Made by a program: the position numbers and the translations under genes
The notes under the pieces: model-generated
Seen by the model: the letters and a program-made list of their open reading frames with translations, nothing else
The model's database searches: none
What the model was told of the DNA's origin: nothing
Shown here: piece after piece, positions 56,383 to 64,000 of the stretch
How positions within the stretch are numbered: position 1 is the stretch's first letter
Layout of the letters: each line of letters begins with the position of its first letter
Assembly: GCF_004339595.1 (NCBI RefSeq)
Contig: NZ_SMFU01000007.1
Coordinates: 1,486,658 to 1,550,657 of the forward strand
Direction: 5' to 3'
Length of the DNA stretch: 64,000 nucleotides
Origin: Marinobacterium mangrovicola
GTDB taxonomy: Bacteria; Pseudomonadota; Gammaproteobacteria; Pseudomonadales; Balneatricaceae

Positions 56383-57300
56383 ATGCTCTGGTTCAAGAAT
56401 GCCGTCTGGTACCGATTTACGCCCGACACCGACTTCGACGCAGAAAAACTGGAGCAGGCACTTCTCGCCAAGCCGTTTACTCCCTGTAGCCGCCACGAGC
56501 AGAAACGCACCGGCTGGACATCCCCCTCCTACGGCCTGACCGAAAGCCCGGTATTTGCCAGCACCGGTTATCTGCTGGTCTGTCTGCAGCAGGAGGAGCG
56601 CATCCTCCCCGGCAGCGTGGTACGCGATGCACTAAATGAAAAGGTCGAACAGATAGAGGCCGAGGAAGATCGCAAGGTGTTCCGCAAAGAGCGCGCCCAG
56701 ATCAAGGAGGAAGTGACCTTCGAACTGCTGCCCCGCGCCTTTACCCGGCGCCGCCCCACCCATGCACTTATCTCTGCAGAGCATGGCTGGATTGCCGTTG
56801 ACGCCTCCTCCATCACCAAGGCCGAGCAGCTTCTTAGCGAGTTGCGCGAAGCACTGGGGTCACTGCGCGTACGCCTGCCGGAGGTTCAGCATTCACCAGG
56901 GGCAACGCTCTCGGGCTGGGTCATGGGTACTCACGACCTGCCGTCAGGCATCGAGCTTGAGCAGGAGTGCGAAATCAAAGATACGCTCTCGGAAGATGGC
57001 GGCGTCATCAAGGTAAAGGGTCAGGACCTGACCAGCAACGAGATCCGAGCCCATATCGAAGGCGGTATGGAAGTGAGCAAACTGGCGCTCTGCTGGGAGC
57101 AGCAGCTGCGCATGGTCCTGCATGAGGATCTGACACTGCACCGTCTTAAACTGACCGACGAATACCGCGACCAGCTTGAGGAACAGGCCCCTGAAGAGGA
57201 ACTGGCCGCCCTGGATGCCGATGTCACCCAACTGGGCCTGGAATACACCCGCCTGTTCCCGCAACTGCTGGCAGCCTTTGGCGGCGAGCTGGAGCGCTAA
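56383..57300 (+). CDS. rdgC: Recombination-associated protein RdgC
   Basis: Ring-shaped DNA-binding protein that limits RecA activity. It starts MLWFKNAVWYRFTPDTDFD and has the family stretches PFTPCSRHEQKRTGWTSP, VLPGS-like ILPGSVVRDALNEKV, and IEAEEDRKVFRKERAQIKEE (short part: RKVFRKERAQIKEE), with FTRRRPTHALI near residue 118. The C-terminal part includes TSNEIRAHIEGGMEVSKLAL. The 305-residue length is normal. AGGAGG precedes the ATG. queE follows four bases after its stop. Confidence 0.95.
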   Translation: MLWFKNAVWYRFTPDTDFDAEKLEQALLAKPFTPCSRHEQKRTGWTSPSYGLTESPVFASTGYLLVCLQQEERILPGSVVRDALNEKVEQIEAEEDRKVFRKERAQIKEEVTFELLPRAFTRRRPTHALISAEHGWIAVDASSITKAEQLLSELREALGSLRVRLPEVQHSPGATLSGWVMGTHDLPSGIELEQECEIKDTLSEDGGVIKVKGQDLTSNEIRAHIEGGMEVSKLALCWEQQLRMVLHEDLTLHRLKLTDEYRDQLEEQAPEEELAALDADVTQLGLEYTRLFPQLLAAFGGELER

Positions 57301-57304
57301 AGCG

Positions 57305-57937
57305 ATGTACAGCGTATACGAGATGTTCTACACCCTGCAGGGTGAAGGCGCCCAAAGTGGCAGGCCGTCCGTATTCTGCCGTTTCTCTGGCTGTAACCTC
57401 TGGAGCGGTCGGGAGAAAGACCGCGCCAACGCTATCTGTGATTTTTGCGATACCGACTTCGTAGGTACCGGTGGCCAGGGTGGTGGCAAGTTTGCCAACG
57501 CTGCGGCCCTCGCCGAGCGTATCGCCAGCCTCTGGCCTGATCTTGAGCAGGGCCGGCCCTACGTGGTCTGTACCGGCGGCGAACCCGCCCTGCAGCTAGA
57601 TAGCTCCCTTATCGCCGCTCTGCACGAACTGGGTTTCGAGATCGCCATCGAAACCAACGGTACTCGCCCTCTGCCCGAGGGGATCGACTGGATCTGCGTC
57701 AGCCCAAAGGCCGGCACCGAGATCCTGATTACCGAGGGCAATGAGCTGAAACTGGTTTATCCACAATCACTGGCGCCGCCCGAGCGCTTCGAACAGCTCA
57801 ACTTTGAGCACTTCTATCTGCAGCCGATGGATGGCCCATTGCAGGATACCAACACGCGTCGCTGCGTCGAGTATTGTCTGGCTCACCCGCAATGGCACCT
57901 GAGCATGCAAACCCATAAATATCTGGGCATCGACTAA
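57305..57937 (+). CDS. queE: 7-carboxy-7-deazaguanine synthase
   Basis: Radical-SAM enzyme of the queuosine/7-deazaguanine pathway, converting carboxytetrahydropterin to 7-carboxy-7-deazaguanine. It begins MYSVYEMFYTLQGEGAQSGRP. The cluster motif is the unusual C-x14-C-x2-C of QueE (SGCN ... ICDFCDTDF). CTGGEPALQ and IAIETNGTRP are SAM-domain blocks, and KLVYPQ, FYLQPMDGP are near the end. ATG 57305 gives 210 residues, a normal length; the open frame upstream lies inside rdgC. It is probably co-transcribed with rdgC. No other queuosine genes are near. Confidence 0.94.
   Translation: MYSVYEMFYTLQGEGAQSGRPSVFCRFSGCNLWSGREKDRANAICDFCDTDFVGTGGQGGGKFANAAALAERIASLWPDLEQGRPYVVCTGGEPALQLDSSLIAALHELGFEIAIETNGTRPLPEGIDWICVSPKAGTEILITEGNELKLVYPQSLAPPERFEQLNFEHFYLQPMDGPLQDTNTRRCVEYCLAHPQWHLSMQTHKYLGID
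57757..57765 (+). promoter_or_regulatory. Exact DnaA-box sequence inside queE
   Basis: TTATCCACA occurs in the queE coding sequence. Being coding, it may be chance; it is listed because of two other exact matches within 2.3 kb on either side. Confidence 0.3.
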
Positions 57938-57940
57938 GCA

Positions 57941-57968
57941 CCAGGCCAGGCAGCGGTTGCTGGCCTGG
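57941..57968. terminator. Hairpin between convergent queE and BASS genes
   Basis: CCAGGCCAG and CTGGCCTGG pair perfectly (9 bp) around a 10-base loop. It starts four bases after the queE stop. There is no T-run on either strand, so it may act weakly or protect mRNA ends. Confidence 0.5.
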
Positions 57969-57981
57969 CAAACGCTGTAGC

Positions 57982-58866
57982 TCAATTCGCGGCCGCACCG
58001 GCGCGGCTGAACGGAAGGTTTCGGTACAGCATCAGCAAGGCTGCAGGCAGCTGCATCACCACCCCGTAGATCAACACCACTGCAGACATCTCAGGGCTAG
58101 CCAATAGCGTTCCGGTAACCATCAATGCCGTGCCAGCATTCTGAATCCCCACCTCTATCGCCAGCGTAAGCCGCCCTGTCCGACTGATACCAAATATCCA
58201 ACCCAGGCACGCACCCGCCAACATCGACAGCAGGGCTAACAGCAGCGCCACATGGGCATAGCTGTGCAGGAGGCCCGGCAAACGCTGCTGATTGGCCAGT
58301 ACAATGACTGCCACCATCAGCAGAAAGCCAGCAACGGCCAGCCCCTTTACCCAGGGATAAAGCGCCTGACAGGGAACGGGAAAGCGGCCCCTGAGAGCGA
58401 TACCAATCAGCACAGGAAGCAGAGTCACGGTGGCAAGTTTCAGGATTGAGGGAAGCAACGGAAAACCGCTCAGATCGCTACTGATATCGCTGTAGCTCAA
58501 CACCAGTGCAGTCAGCAGGGGCAGCGTAAAGGGAGTGATCAAACTGCCCACCGCGGTCAGCGCCACCGATAAAGCGGTATCACCGCGTACAACCAGCGTA
58601 ATCATATTGGAGGTCACCCCACCGGGGGCCAGCGTCACTATCATCAACGCCGCTGCGACCAATGGTGGCAGCTGCAAGGCCAGACAAACCAGCACGCCAA
58701 TACAAGGCAGCAGTATCAACTGACCGAACAGACCGACGAGCAGTGCGACCCGATCCTGGCGAAACACTCGGCCCAGATCACGCCACTCCAGGGTAATCCC
58801 CACTCCCAGCATCATCAGAAACAGTGCAAACGGCAGCAGTAACCGGCCCAGTAATTCGACATCCAT
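57982..58866 (-). CDS. Bile acid:sodium symporter (BASS/SBF) family transporter
   Basis: Inner-membrane transporter of 294 residues with about nine or ten helices. Family motifs are VTLAPGGVTSNMITLVVRGD (unwound crossing helix with PGG-x-SN) and LAIEVGIQNAGTALMV (EVG-x-QN). These residues bind sodium in structurally known members. Bacterial members carry varied organic acids, and bile acids are unlikely here. No operon partner is evident, and the gene converges with queE. Confidence 0.9.
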   Translation of the reverse strand: MDVELLGRLLLPFALFLMMLGVGITLEWRDLGRVFRQDRVALLVGLFGQLILLPCIGVLVCLALQLPPLVAAALMIVTLAPGGVTSNMITLVVRGDTALSVALTAVGSLITPFTLPLLTALVLSYSDISSDLSGFPLLPSILKLATVTLLPVLIGIALRGRFPVPCQALYPWVKGLAVAGFLLMVAVIVLANQQRLPGLLHSYAHVALLLALLSMLAGACLGWIFGISRTGRLTLAIEVGIQNAGTALMVTGTLLASPEMSAVVLIYGVVMQLPAALLMLYRNLPFSRAGAAAN

Positions 58867-59396
58867 GACATATCCCCAAACATTCGAAACGGCGTATCAG
58901 ATCGAGAATAAAGGTCTTGACCAATGCCGAACAGTGTTAACCGATGATCCGTCTGCGATTAGATTCAACAGCGCACAGAAGAGAATCCACAGCGTAAGAT
59001 TTTGTTAACAGAACTGGAACAGTTCAGTAACCATGGGGCCTGGGTCGCACTACCCACATCTGTTGTGGATAAGACTGTGAAAAGTGCCACAAAATCCCTC
59101 CTCAGCACCCGCTATCTCGCCACCTCACACAGATTGATCATTTTTTAACCAGTAGTATTAAGCAATTATAAAACAATAGGTTATGATTAGCGCGCTGATA
59201 TGAAAACGTCGCTTAGAGGTAAACTTCTCACTGCATGAGCCTCTTTGCATATTGTCATATTCGCTACATCTCATCAGCACAGTGTCAAGGCTTAACAAGC
59301 AGGTTTTTTGTAATAATTACGCAACACCCCACCAGCTAGCTCCATTAGAGAAAGCAGGTTAATATTGCCGCCTACGCTGTCACAGGGAACCCGTCG
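58867..59396. other. 530-bp gene-free region between divergent BASS and CDF genes
   Basis: No credible gene; one 34-codon frame from 59235 is unsupported. It contains an exact DnaA box (59064-59072, reverse), the palindrome GAACTG-GAA-CAGTTC (59011-59025), a GTTAAC at 58937-58942 and again at 59003-59008, and an A/T-rich stretch about 59140-59200. It probably holds promoters for both flanking transporters and possibly a small RNA. Nothing decisive is seen. Confidence 0.6.
59064..59072 (-). promoter_or_regulatory. Exact DnaA-box sequence in the BASS/CDF gap
   Basis: TGTGGATAA on the plus strand is TTATCCACA on the minus strand, the consensus DnaA box. It lies in non-coding DNA, about 3.5 kb from the one between anr and apt. 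Confidence 0.4.
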
Positions 59397-60560
59397 ATGC
59401 AGGAACAGTTGGATCAACGCCGTAAAGCCGCCGAGAAAGTGACTCTGATCGGTTCGGTTCTCGATCTCGCTCTGGGTATTCTCAAAATTGTCGTCGGCAT
59501 TATGGCCAGCTCTGCCGCTCTGGTAGCTGACGGTATACATTCCCTGTCAGACCTGTTTACCGATGCTCTGGTTATTGTCGTTCTGCGCCTCTCCCATCAA
59601 GCACCAGACCGCAACCACCCCTGGGGGCACGGCCGCTTTGAAACCATCGGGACGGTGGTTCTCGGGGTTATTCTCGCTACTGTGGGCATCCTGATCGCTT
59701 ATGACAGTATTATGCGTCTGCTCTCTGGCGCACCGCCCACTACGCCGGGTTGGCCGGCACTGGTGGCCGCTGCGATCTCTATTCTCGGTAAGGAGTGGAT
59801 ATTCCGCTATACCCTGAAGATCGGCAAGGCACTTAAATCCGACCTCATTATCGCCAATGCCTGGCACAGCCGTTCTGACGCACTCTCATCAGTGGTCGTG
59901 CTCGTCGCCCTGGCCGGTGCCATGATGGGTGTCTGGTGGCTGGATGGCCTCGCTGCCGTGTTGGTCGCGCTGTTGATCGGAAAGATCGGCTGGGACCTGG
60001 TTGCCCGCAGCGTCACAGAACTGGTCGATACTGCCCTGCCTGAGGAGCGCGTAAAGGAGCTCAGGGAAACGATCCTGGCAGTTGAAGGGGTAGAGAGCGT
60101 GCACAGCTTCAAAAGCCGCCAGATGGGCAGCGAGAGCCAGCTGGAAATGCACCTTCAGGTTGAGCCCCACCTCAGCGCCGCGGAGGGACACTATATAGGG
60201 GATGTGGCGGTACTGAGACTGAAAGAGCGTTTCGATCATATCGGTCATGTGATTTTTCACATCGACACCTACGATGACCAGATTTATCCCGACGACAGCC
60301 TGCCGGTTATGCCGGCCCGCGCCGAAATAGAGCACCATCTCGATGCTGCTATCAGCAGGATTACTGGTGAGAACCCGGACTACGAGCTGATTCTTTATTA
60401 TCACCCGGAATATATCGACCTCGAACTGCGAGCATCAGCAGAAATGCACGACATTCTGCGGCAAACCAACATTGAGGCAAAAAGCCTGGAGCAACAGCTG
60501 ATTGAGCAGCTGAACAGCCAGAGTTGGTTCCGTGAGCTCAGGGTCTGGCTACCAGCCTGA
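59397..60560 (+). CDS. Cation diffusion facilitator (CDF) family metal transporter
   Basis: Proton-driven divalent metal exporter (zinc, iron, manganese or similar), 387 residues. It has six membrane helices. Metal-site motifs are VADGIHSLSDLFTDA (helix 2, D-x-x-x-S/H-x-x-x-D) and ANAWHSRSDALSS (helix 5). The C-terminal cytosolic ferredoxin-like domain follows, with VEGVESVHSFKSRQMG and HIDTYDDQ. It is about 90 residues longer than FieF, with a His/Glu-rich tail (EIEHHLDAAI, ILYYHPEYIDLEL) that may be a second metal-sensing region. No metal regulator gene is adjacent. Confidence 0.92.
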   Translation: MQEQLDQRRKAAEKVTLIGSVLDLALGILKIVVGIMASSAALVADGIHSLSDLFTDALVIVVLRLSHQAPDRNHPWGHGRFETIGTVVLGVILATVGILIAYDSIMRLLSGAPPTTPGWPALVAAAISILGKEWIFRYTLKIGKALKSDLIIANAWHSRSDALSSVVVLVALAGAMMGVWWLDGLAAVLVALLIGKIGWDLVARSVTELVDTALPEERVKELRETILAVEGVESVHSFKSRQMGSESQLEMHLQVEPHLSAAEGHYIGDVAVLRLKERFDHIGHVIFHIDTYDDQIYPDDSLPVMPARAEIEHHLDAAISRITGENPDYELILYYHPEYIDLELRASAEMHDILRQTNIEAKSLEQQLIEQLNSQSWFRELRVWLPA

Positions 60561-60610
60561 TCCACACAGGGCTCAAACCGCCAGTACAATACAGGGAGGA
60601 CAGATCTGTC

Positions 60611-61660
60611 ATGAAATACACCGAGGCGCCTAACCAGGCCACCGCGTACCTGCGCGAGGCTCTACCGCTGATGGTACGTAACAACATCCCTCCCAACCCT
60701 CTGAACTACGCGCTCTGGTACACCTACGTGTCGAAAAAGGTACCAGCGCTGAACGCCGCACTGGATAGCACGCTCAACACCTACGGAACCTGCCCGAACC
60801 TGCTCAGTGAACAGCTGTTCCAGGATCATCTGGCTGAGAACGACGCCAACGGTAGTGGTAACGAAGTCCTCACGGGACTGCTGAAGCTCACCTCCCTGCT
60901 CCAGGACCAGGCGGGCGAAGTAGCCGGTAATACCGACAGCTATTCCCAGCAGTTGCGTAAGAGCTTTGAGGCGCTGCAGGAGACCCGCACCAACCCCGAA
61001 AGCGGCCTGCCGCTGGAATCGATCATCCAGGATCTGGCTACCAACACCCAGGCGATCAACGAATCCACCCAGCGTTTCCAAAAAAGAATCGACGAAGCGC
61101 AAAAAGAGATCGAACAGCTCCGACAGGAGCTGACCAAGACCCGTCAGGATGCCCGCATGGATGTCCTCACGGGACTCTATAACCGCCGGGTGTTCGATAC
61201 CGAACTTGCTCAGTTGATCGACCTTGAACTCCCTGCCGGATTTTCGCTGGTACTCGTCGATGTGGATCATTTCAAGCAGTTCAACGACACCTACGGTCAC
61301 CTGATGGGCGACAAAGTGCTGCAGTACGTAGGCCGTATTCTCAAGGAAAAATGCGCCGAACCACTGATACCGGTGCGCTTTGGCGGCGAGGAGTTCGCCG
61401 TGCTCATGCCGGGAACTAACCTGGACGGTTCACAGAAGCTGGCTGAGGAACTGCGCAAACGGATCGAAGCGATCCGCATTCGCCAGAAAAGCTCCGGCAC
61501 GGTGATCAGCTCGATTACCGCGTCCTTCGGCGTCGCCACATTCCACAGCGACGATAGCGCTCAGTCCCTGATCCAGCGGGCAGACGATGCGCTGTATCAG
61601 GCCAAGCAGCAGGGACGCAACCAGGTGAGACTGCAGAGCTCCCCAGCGACAAAAACTTAA
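60611..61660 (+). CDS. GGDEF diguanylate cyclase
   Basis: Cytosolic c-di-GMP synthase of 349 residues without membrane helices. The N-terminal part (about 1-150, LMVRNNIPPNPLNYALWYTY) is a helical region seen in pseudomonad cyclases. A coiled coil (about 150-180, RIDEAQKEIEQLRQELTKTR) leads into the GGDEF domain: ARMDVLTGLYNRRVFD, DVDHFKQFNDTYGHLMGD and the active site VRFGGEEFAVLMPG. The R-x-x-D inhibitory site is absent: the equivalent positions are Ala and Leu (AEPLIPVRF). A bidirectional terminator follows. Confidence 0.93.
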   Translation: MKYTEAPNQATAYLREALPLMVRNNIPPNPLNYALWYTYVSKKVPALNAALDSTLNTYGTCPNLLSEQLFQDHLAENDANGSGNEVLTGLLKLTSLLQDQAGEVAGNTDSYSQQLRKSFEALQETRTNPESGLPLESIIQDLATNTQAINESTQRFQKRIDEAQKEIEQLRQELTKTRQDARMDVLTGLYNRRVFDTELAQLIDLELPAGFSLVLVDVDHFKQFNDTYGHLMGDKVLQYVGRILKEKCAEPLIPVRFGGEEFAVLMPGTNLDGSQKLAEELRKRIEAIRIRQKSSGTVISSITASFGVATFHSDDSAQSLIQRADDALYQAKQQGRNQVRLQSSPATKT

Positions 61661-61691
61661 GCCAGATTCAGCATCACTGGACGCAGGCAAT

Positions 61692-61724
61692 AAAAACGCC
61701 AGCTATCAAAGCTGGCGTTTTTTT
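61692..61724. terminator. Bidirectional terminator between the cyclase and gor
   Basis: AAAAACGCCAGCT pairs perfectly (13 bp) with AGCTGGCGTTTTT around ATCAA, with T-runs on both strands. It lies 31 bp after the cyclase stop and 37 bp past the gor stop, so it can serve both convergent genes. Confidence 0.92.
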
Positions 61725-61760
61725 GTGTCGACTTCACGCTATTTTCTTAAAAATCCGCGC

Positions 61761-63125
61761 TCAGTTGCGTGTAGGCTGACGCATGGTAACGAACTCTTCT
61801 GCGGCCGTCGGATGGATACCGATGGTGCTGTCGAATACCGCCTTGGTTGCACCGGCTTTCAGTGCCACGGCAATGCCCTGAATAATCTCACCGGCATCAT
61901 CACCAACCATATGCACGCCCACCACCCGATCGGTGGCTTTATCGACGATCAGCTTCATCAGGGTGCGCTCGTCGCTGCCACTGAGCGTATGTTTCATCGC
62001 TCGGAACTCAGAACAGTAGACCTCAATCTCGTCGTAACGCTCCCGCGCCTGCTCCTCGGTAATACCCACAGTGCCAATATTTGGCTGACAGAATACCGCG
62101 GTAGGAATCAGCTCGTAATCCACCTTGGCGCTCCCTTCGGCATAAAGATGACGCACCAGCGCCATACCTTCAGCCAGGGCGACGGGCGTCAGCTGCACGC
62201 GATCGATCACATCGCCAATCGCATAGATCGACGGCACCGAACTCTGGAAGTTGTCGTTGACCTTGATTGCACCATTATCGGCCAGAGCAACGCCCGCTTC
62301 TTCAAGCCCCAGCCCGCCGGTTTTCGGTGTCCGACCGGTGGCATAAAGAACCTGGTCGGCCTCAACCTTGCGACCATCGGTGTATTCGACCAGCAGAGAG
62401 CCGTCAGCCTGCTTGTCGATACGCACTACATTGGTGTTGAGTGAGAGGTTAACCCCCTTCTTGACGATCTCCTTGGCGGTAAACTGACGAATCTCCTCGT
62501 CAAAGCCACGCAGAATCATGTCGCCTCGATAGAGCAACTCGGTGTGTGCACCGAGGCCCGCGAAGATACCGGCGAACTCCACGGCGATATAGCCGCCACC
62601 GACCACAACCACCTTCTGCGGGAAGGACTCCAGATCGAACACCTCGTTGGAGCTGATGACATGCTCGCTACCCGGGAATTCCGGCACGAACGGCCAGCCA
62701 CCGGTGGCCACCAGAATGCGCTCAGCGGTGTAGGTCTTACCCGCAACCTCGACACTGTTCGGACCGGTCACCACGGCGCGACCATCGATCAGATCACAGC
62801 CGGAGTTACGCAGCATGTTGCCGTAGATACCATTGAGACGTGAGATCTCTGTCTTTTTGTTGTCTCTCAGGGTCGGCCAATCAAACTTCACATCCCCCGC
62901 TTCCAGTCCGAAGCCCTTGGCTTCATGGAAACCGTCCGCGTAGTGGGAAGCGTAAACGTAGAGTTTCTTGGGCACGCAGCCAACGTTGACACAGGTACCG
63001 CCCAAATAAAGATCTTCTGCTATGGCCACTTTGACGCCACGACCCGCCGCCATACGTCCGGCACGCACACCGCCGGAGCCGGCCCCGATAACAAAGAGAT
63101 CGTAATCAAACTGAGACACGCTCAT
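61761..63125 (-). CDS. gor: Glutathione-disulfide reductase
   Basis: Cytosolic flavoenzyme that reduces oxidised glutathione with NADPH. The N-terminal FAD motif is [18 protein letters not shown], followed by the redox-active disulfide in [14 protein letters not shown]. The NADPH motif is [20 protein letters not shown], then [20 protein letters not shown] (short part: [11 protein letters not shown]) and the C-terminal active-site [15 protein letters not shown]. The 454-residue length is normal. Divergent from xthA across 185 bp. The OxyR-type site often present upstream was not recognised. Confidence 0.96.
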   Translation of the reverse strand: MSVSQFDYDLFVIGAGSGGVRAGRMAAGRGVKVAIAEDLYLGGTCVNVGCVPKKLYVYASHYADGFHEAKGFGLEAGDVKFDWPTLRDNKKTEISRLNGIYGNMLRNSGCDLIDGRAVVTGPNSVEVAGKTYTAERILVATGGWPFVPEFPGSEHVISSNEVFDLESFPQKVVVVGGGYIAVEFAGIFAGLGAHTELLYRGDMILRGFDEEIRQFTAKEIVKKGVNLSLNTNVVRIDKQADGSLLVEYTDGRKVEADQVLYATGRTPKTGGLGLEEAGVALADNGAIKVNDNFQSSVPSIYAIGDVIDRVQLTPVALAEGMALVRHLYAEGSAKVDYELIPTAVFCQPNIGTVGITEEQARERYDEIEVYCSEFRAMKHTLSGSDERTLMKLIVDKATDRVVGVHMVGDDAGEIIQGIAVALKAGATKAVFDSTIGIHPTAAEEFVTMRQPTRN

Positions 63126-63310
63126 TACTCCCGATTAGCTGATAGTTTCCATCCGATTGCGCCAACCTTAACCGGTTCACTCCATGGAGGCCAATTGAAC
63201 GGGCAAACACGATAGATAAACAGAATCTATCAGCCCATTAGCCGCCTCGGGAACGCAATTTTGTTAGTATCCCGTCTCCAAAGTGAGCCTCGAACCAAGG
63301 GAGATCCCCA

Positions 63311-64000
63311 GTGACCAAATTAGTCTCGTTCAACGTTAACGGTATACGGGCGCGCCAGCACCAGCTTGAAGCATTGATCGAACGCCACTCACCCGACGTT
63401 ATCGGGATTCAGGAGAGCAAGGTCGCCGATGATCAGTTCCCGGTCGAGATGATTGAATCCCTGGGCTATCACGTGGCGTTCTTCGGCCAGAAAACCCATT
63501 ACGGCGTCTGTCTGCTGTCAAAGAAGCCCGCAATCTCGGTGCAGAAAGGTTTTATTGGTGATGAAGAAGACGCCCAGCGCCGGCTGATTATCGGCGAATA
63601 CGAAAGCGAGACCGGCAAGCGCTTCACCCTGATCAACGGTTACTTCCCTCAGGGGGAAAATATCGCTCACGAAACCAAGTTCCCGGCGAAACGACGCTTC
63701 TATGCGGACCTGCTCACCCATCTTCAGGAACATTGCGATCCCACCCAGCCGCTGGTGGTGATGGGCGACCTGAACATTTCTCCGGCGGATATCGATATCG
63801 GCATCGGCGACCAGAACCGCAAGCGCTGGCTGAAAACCGGCAAGACCAGCTTCCAGCCGGAAGAACGTGAATGGCTGCAGCGTCTGTATAACTGGGGCTT
63901 GGCCGATACCTACCGCCACTGCCACCCCGAACGCGACGATCTTTTCAGCTGGTTCGATTACCGTAGCCGCGGTTTCGATGACGATCCAAAACGCGGCCTG
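63311..64000 (+). CDS. xthA: Exodeoxyribonuclease III, N-terminal part (cut by window edge)
   Basis: Mg-dependent AP endonuclease and 3'-5' exonuclease in base excision repair. The start is GTG 63311 ([15 protein letters not shown]) with AGGGAG about eight bases upstream. Catalytic blocks: FNVNGIRA (Asn), IGIQESKV (Glu), GYFPQGEN (Tyr of the catalytic loop) and [12 protein letters not shown] (Asp, Asn). The frame continues to the right edge at FDDDPKRGL, so about 230 codons are present and the C-terminal third, including the final His, is outside the window. Confidence 0.95.
   Translation, partial: MTKLVSFNVNGIRARQHQLEALIERHSPDVIGIQESKVADDQFPVEMIESLGYHVAFFGQKTHYGVCLLSKKPAISVQKGFIGDEEDAQRRLIIGEYESETGKRFTLINGYFPQGENIAHETKFPAKRRFYADLLTHLQEHCDPTQPLVVMGDLNISPADIDIGIGDQNRKRWLKTGKTSFQPEEREWLQRLYNWGLADTYRHCHPERDDLFSWFDYRSRGFDDDPKRGL

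Noticed and set aside
59235-59339. 34-codon open frame in the BASS/CDF gap
   Set aside because: No ribosome site, no recognisable features, and too short to stand out from chance in A/T-rich DNA.
1-64000. Insertion sequences, prophage, CRISPR array, toxin-antitoxin or defence island
   Set aside because: No transposase, integrase, regularly spaced repeats, Cas-like or restriction-like proteins were seen; gene content is core metabolism, repair and respiration in orders familiar from Pseudomonas.
1-64000. tRNA or rRNA genes
   Set aside because: Gaps between genes are short, and none of the longer ones (33674-34100, 43983-44412, 47581-47847, 58867-59396) shows a tRNA-like pattern by eye; a tRNA scan would settle it.

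Overview
The window reads as a chromosomal segment of a gammaproteobacterium, most likely a marine member of the Oceanospirillales/Pseudomonadales side (Marinobacterium-, Neptuniibacter- or Oceanospirillum-like). This rests on protein types and gene order, not on a database search. Several blocks match the order I remember from Pseudomonas: dinG | lexA-sulA-(DUF6586)-topA-uup-slt, tusA-rlmM-ccoNOQP-ccoGHIS-hemN-anr-apt, gpsA-sixA, and aroC-prmB | smrB. Polyhydroxyalkanoate (PHA) genes, a cbb3 oxidase and LapDG fit an aerobic/microaerobic, surface-attaching, carbon-storing bacterium. I see no insertion sequence, prophage, CRISPR array, rRNA or tRNA. The segment looks like dense core genome with about 65 genes.

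Layout. 1-3.6 kb: leuCDB on the minus strand with a divergent LysR regulator. 3.6-6.5 kb: a class III PHA synthase (phaE-phaC) converging on phaR and a small acidic companion gene. 6.6-9.1 kb: an MFS transporter and speE-speD. 9.2-12.5 kb: aroC, prmB, smrB and folE. 12.5-17.5 kb: patatin phospholipase, DUF4892 protein, alpha/beta hydrolase, PglL-type oligosaccharyltransferase and sixA. 17.5-22.8 kb: gpsA, a small membrane protein, an RhlB-like helicase with a long acidic tail, and dinG. 22.8-28.9 kb: the SOS pair lexA-sulA behind two SOS boxes, then topA and small conserved genes. 28.9-33.7 kb: uspA, uup, slt and a glutaredoxin-like protein. 34.1-41.1 kb: a second (class I-like) PHA synthase, a MATE transporter, a DUF3080 lipoprotein and lapG-lapD. 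41.1-44 kb: trxC, a ProQ/FinO protein, tusA, a monooxygenase-fold protein and rlmM. 44.4-56.3 kb: cbb3 oxidase structural genes, assembly genes ccoGHIS, a SafE/UreH-like membrane protein, hemN, the Anr/FNR regulator and apt. 56.4-64 kb: rdgC, queE, a BASS transporter, a CDF transporter, a diguanylate cyclase, gor and the start of xthA.

How the parts work together. The oxygen-response block is self-contained. Anr/FNR is encoded at 54.8 kb. A perfect FNR site lies before ccoN, and a one-mismatch site sits at about -41 of a recognisable hemN promoter. The SOS block carries its own LexA sites in the dinG/lexA gap. PHA metabolism is represented by two unrelated synthases about 29 kb apart plus the PhaR regulator. 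LapG/LapD and a GGEEF cyclase tie the window to c-di-GMP control of adhesion.

The least explained features are: a duplicated sequence block upstream of the class I phaC; a Ser in place of the first Gly of that synthase's active-site box; three exact DnaA boxes within 3.5 kb (one inside a hairpin whose T-run faces against the flanking genes); a terminator inside the ccoG-ccoH gap; and a Cys-motif membrane protein attached to ccoS. I did not find a clearly new multi-gene system.
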